A DNA stretch of 64,000 nt from Streptomyces sp. TSRI0281 (lineage in GTDB: Bacteria > Actinomycetota > Actinomycetes > Streptomycetales > Streptomycetaceae). Under the pieces are notes generated by a model, which made no database searches, was not told the DNA's origin, and saw only the letters and a program-made list of their open reading frames with translations. Below, piece by piece: positions 60,883 to 64,000 of the stretch; the stretch's first letter is position 1; the number at the start of each line of letters is the position of its first letter. The stretch lies in assembly GCF_001905125.1 (NCBI RefSeq), contig NZ_LWLE01000023.1:339376-403375 (forward strand). The letters are read 5' to 3'. A program made the position numbers and the translations under genes.

Positions 60883-60888
60883 GAATGC

Positions 60889-62013
60889 ATGACTGCCCAC
60901 GCTCCCCTTCGCGTCGCACTCGTCGGCTACGGTCTGGCCGGCTCCGTCTTCCACGCCCCGCTGATCGCCGCGACCGGGGGCCTGGTCCTCGACACGGTCG
61001 TCACGTCGAACGAGGAGCGGCAGGCGCAGGCCCGCGCCGAGTTCCCCGAGGTCCGGTTCGCCGCCTCGCCCGAGGAGCTCTGGGCGCGGGCGGACGAGCT
61101 GGACCTGGTCGTGATCGCCACCCCGAACAAGACCCATGTCCCGATCGCGAGGGCCGCGCTCACGGCGGGTCTGCCGGTGGTCGTGGACAAGCCGCTGGCC
61201 GGCAGCGCCGTCGAGGCACGGGAGCTGGCCGCGCTGGCGAAGGAGCGCGGGCTGCTGCTCTCGGTCTTCCAGAACCGCCGCTGGGACAACGACTTCCGTA
61301 CGCTCGCGGCGCTGATCTCCGACGGCGAGCTGGGCGAGGTGCAGCGCTTCGAGTCCCGCTTCGAGCGGTGGCGTCCGCACCCCAAGGGCGGCTGGCGCGA
61401 GTCGGGCGATCCGGAGGAGATCGGCGGGCTGCTGTACGACCTGGGCAGCCATGTGGTCGACCAGGCCCTCTTCCTGTTCGGCCCGGCCGTGCAGGTGTAC
61501 GCGGAGGCCGACGTACGCCGTCCGGGTGCGGCCGCCGACGACGACACGTTCCTGGCGATCACGCATGCGAACGGGGTCCGCTCGCATCTGTACGTCAGTG
61601 CCACCGCGGCCCAGCTCGGCCCGCGGTTCCGGGTGCTCGGCTCGGAGGCCGGTTATGTGAAGTACGGGCTGGACCCGCAGGAGGCCGCCCTGCGCGCGGG
61701 CCTGCGCCCGGCCGCCGGGGAGCCCTGGGGCGAGGAGCCCGAGGAGCTGTGGGGCCGCATCGGCTCCGGTGAGTCCCCGCTGACGGGCGGCGGCGCCCCG
61801 GTCCGTACGCTGCCGGGCGACTACCCCGCGTACTACGCCGCCGTGGCCGCCGCCGTACGCGGCACGGGCCCGAACCCGGTGACCGCGCTTCAGGCCGCCG
61901 CCGCGCTGGACGTCCTGGAGGCCGCCCGCCGTTCGGCCCGCGAGGGCGTCTCCGTGACCCTGCTGCCGCACCACGACGAGAACGCGTTCACCGACGAGGA
62001 GCGACGCTCATGA
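60889..62013 (+). CDS. Gfo/Idh/MocA-family oxidoreductase
   Basis: 374-residue NAD(P)-dependent sugar or inositol dehydrogenase type. N-terminal Rossmann domain with VALVGYGLAGSVFHAP, VIATPNKTHVPIA and the DKPLA version of the EKP motif; C-terminal domain with LLYDLGSHVVDQALFLFG (active-site D/H). Substrate unknown. ATG at 60889; almost no ribosome site, so it may be leaderless and directly gated by the dyad. It overlaps the next gene by ATGA. Confidence 0.88.
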   Translation: MTAHAPLRVALVGYGLAGSVFHAPLIAATGGLVLDTVVTSNEERQAQARAEFPEVRFAASPEELWARADELDLVVIATPNKTHVPIARAALTAGLPVVVDKPLAGSAVEARELAALAKERGLLLSVFQNRRWDNDFRTLAALISDGELGEVQRFESRFERWRPHPKGGWRESGDPEEIGGLLYDLGSHVVDQALFLFGPAVQVYAEADVRRPGAAADDDTFLAITHANGVRSHLYVSATAAQLGPRFRVLGSEAGYVKYGLDPQEAALRAGLRPAAGEPWGEEPEELWGRIGSGESPLTGGGAPVRTLPGDYPAYYAAVAAAVRGTGPNPVTALQAAAALDVLEAARRSAREGVSVTLLPHHDENAFTDEERRS

Positions 62014-62489
62014 GCCACAGGGCTCCGACCATTTCGGAACTCATCTCCCAGGAGCGCAGCCTGACGCTGCCGCACTTCGGGTACGACGACGCGTACGCGC
62101 TCGGCGGCCTCCTGGTCTCCCTGGCACGCGAGCGGCACGCCCCGGTCGCGATCGACATCCGGCGCGGCGCCCAGCAGCTCTTCCATGCCGCGCTGCCCGG
62201 TTCCAGCGCGGACAACGACGCGTGGATCGACCGCAAGCGCAGGGTGGTCGAGCGGTACGGCGAGAGCTCCTACCTGGTCGGCACGCGGTTCCGGGCGAAG
62301 GGAACGACGTTCGAGGAGTCCTCGCGGCTGGACCCGGACAGGTACGCCGCGCACGGCGGTTCGTTCCCGATCTCGGTCGAGGGCGCGGGCGTGATCGGCT
62401 CGGTCACGGTCTCCGGCCTGCCCCAGGCCGAGGACCACGCGCTGGTGGTCGAGGCGCTGGAGCAGTTCGCCGCGACGCTGGGTGCCTGA
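62010..62489 (+). CDS. UPF0303/heme-degrading-domain-like small protein
   Basis: 159 residues, single domain, cytoplasmic: TLPHFGYDDAYALGGLL, VAIDIRRGAQQLFHAALPG and FPISVEGAGVIGSVTVSGLP are typical of the UPF0303/DUF336-type family. In operons with Gfo/Idh dehydrogenases its role is not known. ATG lies in the upstream stop (ATGA, 62010-62013). Confidence 0.78.
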   Translation: MSHRAPTISELISQERSLTLPHFGYDDAYALGGLLVSLARERHAPVAIDIRRGAQQLFHAALPGSSADNDAWIDRKRRVVERYGESSYLVGTRFRAKGTTFEESSRLDPDRYAAHGGSFPISVEGAGVIGSVTVSGLPQAEDHALVVEALEQFAATLGA

Positions 62490-62520
62490 GACAGCGCAGG
62501 CACAGGAGCTCGGGCAGGAG

Positions 62521-62628
62521 CCCGGGCAGGAGCAGGAGCCCGGGCAGGAGCAGGAGCCCGGGCAGGAGCAGGAGCCCGGGCAGGAGCAGGAGCCCGGGCA
62601 GGAGCAGGAGCCCGGGCAGGGACAGGGG
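62521..62628. repeat. 18-bp tandem repeat, six copies
   Basis: CCCGGGCAGGAGCAGGAG units start at 62521, 62539, 62557, 62575 and 62593, and a decayed copy at 62611. The period keeps all frames open (for example E-P-G-Q-E-Q), but it lies between convergent stops and is read as noncoding. Confidence 0.9.
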
Positions 62629-62698
62629 CGGACGCGGGGGCGGGACGCCGCGACACGCGGTGCCCCGCCCCTGCCGTACTCACCCGTCGATCAGCGGA

Positions 62699-63559
62699 TC
62701 AGGCGTCCTTCAGCTCCTGCCGCTGCCGTCCGAGCCCCTCGATCTCCAGCTTCACGACGTCACCCGCCCTGAGGTAGGGCTTCGGATCGGGCTGCCCCAG
62801 GGCGACCCCGGCCGGCGTACCGGTGTTGATCACATCGCCCGGGTACAGCGTCATGAACTGGCTGAGATAGCGGACCACCTCGCCGACCGGGAAGATCTGG
62901 TCGGCGGTGGTGCCGTTCTGCTTCAGCTCGCCGTTGACCCAGAGCCGCAGCGGAAGTGCCTGCGGGTCGGGCACCTCGTCGGCCGTCACCAGCCAGGGGC
63001 CCAGCGGGTTGAACGTCTCGCAGTTCTTGCCCTTGTCCCAGGTGCCGCCGCGCTCGATCTGGAACTCGCGCTCGGAGACGTCGTGCGCCGTGGCGTAACC
63101 GGCGACGTGTCCGAGCGCCTCCTCGGCGGAGTCCAGATAGCGGGCGGTGCGCCCGATGACGACGGCGAGCTCGACCTCCCAGTCCGTCTTGCGGCTCCCG
63201 CGCGGCACCAGCACGGTGTCCTCGGGCCCCACGACGGTGTCCGGCGCCTTGAAGAACAGGATCGGTTCGGCGGGGATCGCCGCGCCGGTCTCGGTGGCGT
63301 GGTCGTGGTAGTTCAGCCCGATGCACACGATCTTGCCGATCCGGCCGAGCGGCGGGCCGACCCGCAGCCCTTCCGCGTCCAGTGCGGGCAGTCCGTCGGG
63401 GGCCGCCGCGGCGGCCCGTACCCGGGCGAGTGCCGACGCGTCGGCGAGCAGGTCCCCGTCGATGTCGGGGACGAGCCCCGACAGGTCGCGCAGGGTCCCG
63501 TCACGGTCAAGAAGCGCGGGGCGTTCCGCGCCCGCCGTACCGACTCGAAGCAGCTTCAA
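62699..63559 (-). CDS. Fumarylacetoacetate-hydrolase-family protein
   Basis: 286 residues of the FAH superfamily. The metal ligands are in DWEVELAVVIG (two glutamates) and AHDVSERE (aspartate); KIVCIGLNYHDHA, GLGRQRQELK and the PGDVINTGTPAGV lid are conserved. Usually a hydrolase or decarboxylase on aromatic or sugar-derived diketo acids. TTG at 63559 is chosen because GGGGAG lies before it and the protein then begins MKLLRVG as in the family. Confidence 0.86.
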   Translation of the reverse strand: MKLLRVGTAGAERPALLDRDGTLRDLSGLVPDIDGDLLADASALARVRAAAAAPDGLPALDAEGLRVGPPLGRIGKIVCIGLNYHDHATETGAAIPAEPILFFKAPDTVVGPEDTVLVPRGSRKTDWEVELAVVIGRTARYLDSAEEALGHVAGYATAHDVSEREFQIERGGTWDKGKNCETFNPLGPWLVTADEVPDPQALPLRLWVNGELKQNGTTADQIFPVGEVVRYLSQFMTLYPGDVINTGTPAGVALGQPDPKPYLRAGDVVKLEIEGLGRQRQELKDA

Positions 63560-63708
63560 CGGTCCAACTCCCCTTGGTCGAGATCGAGCCCGTCGATGGG
63601 TTGCGGCCAGCGAAAGGCTTGGCCGATCCTCCAAGACATCGGATCACCCCGCAAGACCCTGTTCACACACTGGACCGGCGCACTCGCCCGGTGCCCTCCC
63701 GGTCGGTC

Positions 63709-64000
63709 CTACATCGGGGTGGCCAGGGCGGCACCGGTGGCCGGCATGTCGCGGTAGAGGTAGGCCCTCTCCAGCGCGGTCCAGGTGGTGCTCGTGACCA
63801 CGTACAGGGCGGCGGCGAGCGGAACGACCGCCACGGTGAACAGCGTCGCGAAGGACATCAGCGGCATCAGCTTGGTCATCGCCCCCATGCCGGGTACCGG
63901 CTGCCCGTCGGGGCCGGTGGCGGGCGTCATCGGGTTCGCGGCCATCTGGCGCTTCGTCCGGCCGTAGTTGAAGGTGGCGACCGCCGCGACGATCGCGAAG
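63709..64000 (-). CDS. YidC/Oxa1-family membrane insertase, C-terminal part
   Basis: Only the last 97 residues are inside the window; the start lies beyond the right edge. GRTKRQMAANPMT, MGAMTKLMPLMSFATLFTVA and PLAAALYVVTSTTWTALER match the end of the Oxa1/YidC core (TM4/TM5 region). Inserts and folds membrane proteins. TAG stop at 63709-63711. Confidence 0.88.
   Translation of the reverse strand, partial: FAIVAAVATFNYGRTKRQMAANPMTPATGPDGQPVPGMGAMTKLMPLMSFATLFTVAVVPLAAALYVVTSTTWTALERAYLYRDMPATGAALATPM

Noticed and set aside
62482..62772. 96-residue repeat protein
   Set aside because: Lies between convergent genes, consists mostly of the 18-bp repeat, no ribosome site.

Overview
The window is chromosomal DNA of a Streptomyces or a very close relative. 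It is extremely GC-rich, with GTG/TTG starts, GGAGG-type ribosome sites, long antisense open frames, a cebEFG-bglC cellobiose locus with a CebR operator, a cslA-glxA-cslZ morphogenesis locus and NsdA-like and Prim-Pol-like streptomycete families. No phage, IS element, CRISPR array or rRNA was seen. The only RNA genes are three tRNA-Lys(CTT) genes with the same sequence.

Left part. 1-4371 (minus) is cebE-cebF-cebG-bglC, cellobiose/cellotriose uptake and hydrolysis, with a perfect 14-bp CebR palindrome before cebE and a degenerate copy before bglC; cebR is not adjacent. 4966-10017 (plus) is a tight operon of two AspT-type antiporters and an aspartate 4-decarboxylase, a probable aspartate:alanine proton-motive cycle. 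An FCD-GntR regulator (minus) diverges from leuA, which is preceded by a leucine-rich leader peptide and mutually exclusive RNA hairpins. Then come a two-component system, a spermidine-synthase-like gene, a Prim-Pol-like gene diverging from an NsdA-like HTH/TPR regulator, and a block of intergenic tandem repeats.

Middle. 20592-26085 (plus) holds a PAP2 protein followed by an overlapping operon: a Cas4/RecB-type Fe-S nuclease, an unrecognised 555-residue protein, an SF1 helicase and a 113-residue protein. The nuclease plus helicase resemble the two halves of Dna2 as separate polypeptides, and this is the strongest candidate for an undescribed system. A second Prim-Pol-like gene runs into tRNA-Lys. 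An M6-type metalloprotease, a PAS-GGDEF-EAL protein, a LLM oxidoreductase, an Asp/Glu-racemase-like protein, a D-2-hydroxyacid dehydrogenase, an EhuBCDA-type transporter and an IclR regulator follow.

Right part. 38551-48424 is the csl morphogenesis region: LPMO with a DasR-like operator, SPFH protein, NlpC/P60 protein, tRNA-Lys, cslA, glxA and a GH6 lipoprotein. Next are a class F sortase with a C-terminally anchored secreted partner, a NagD-type HAD phosphatase and a six-gene minus-strand operon for 2-aminoethylphosphonate (transporter, phosphonatase-like hydrolase, amine-oxidase-like flavoprotein) with a GntR/UTRA regulator; no transaminase is present. The window ends with a LAxTG-anchored surface protein, a ROK regulator diverging from a Gfo/Idh dehydrogenase over a strong dyad, a UPF0303 protein, an FAH-family hydrolase and the 3' end of a YidC-family insertase gene.
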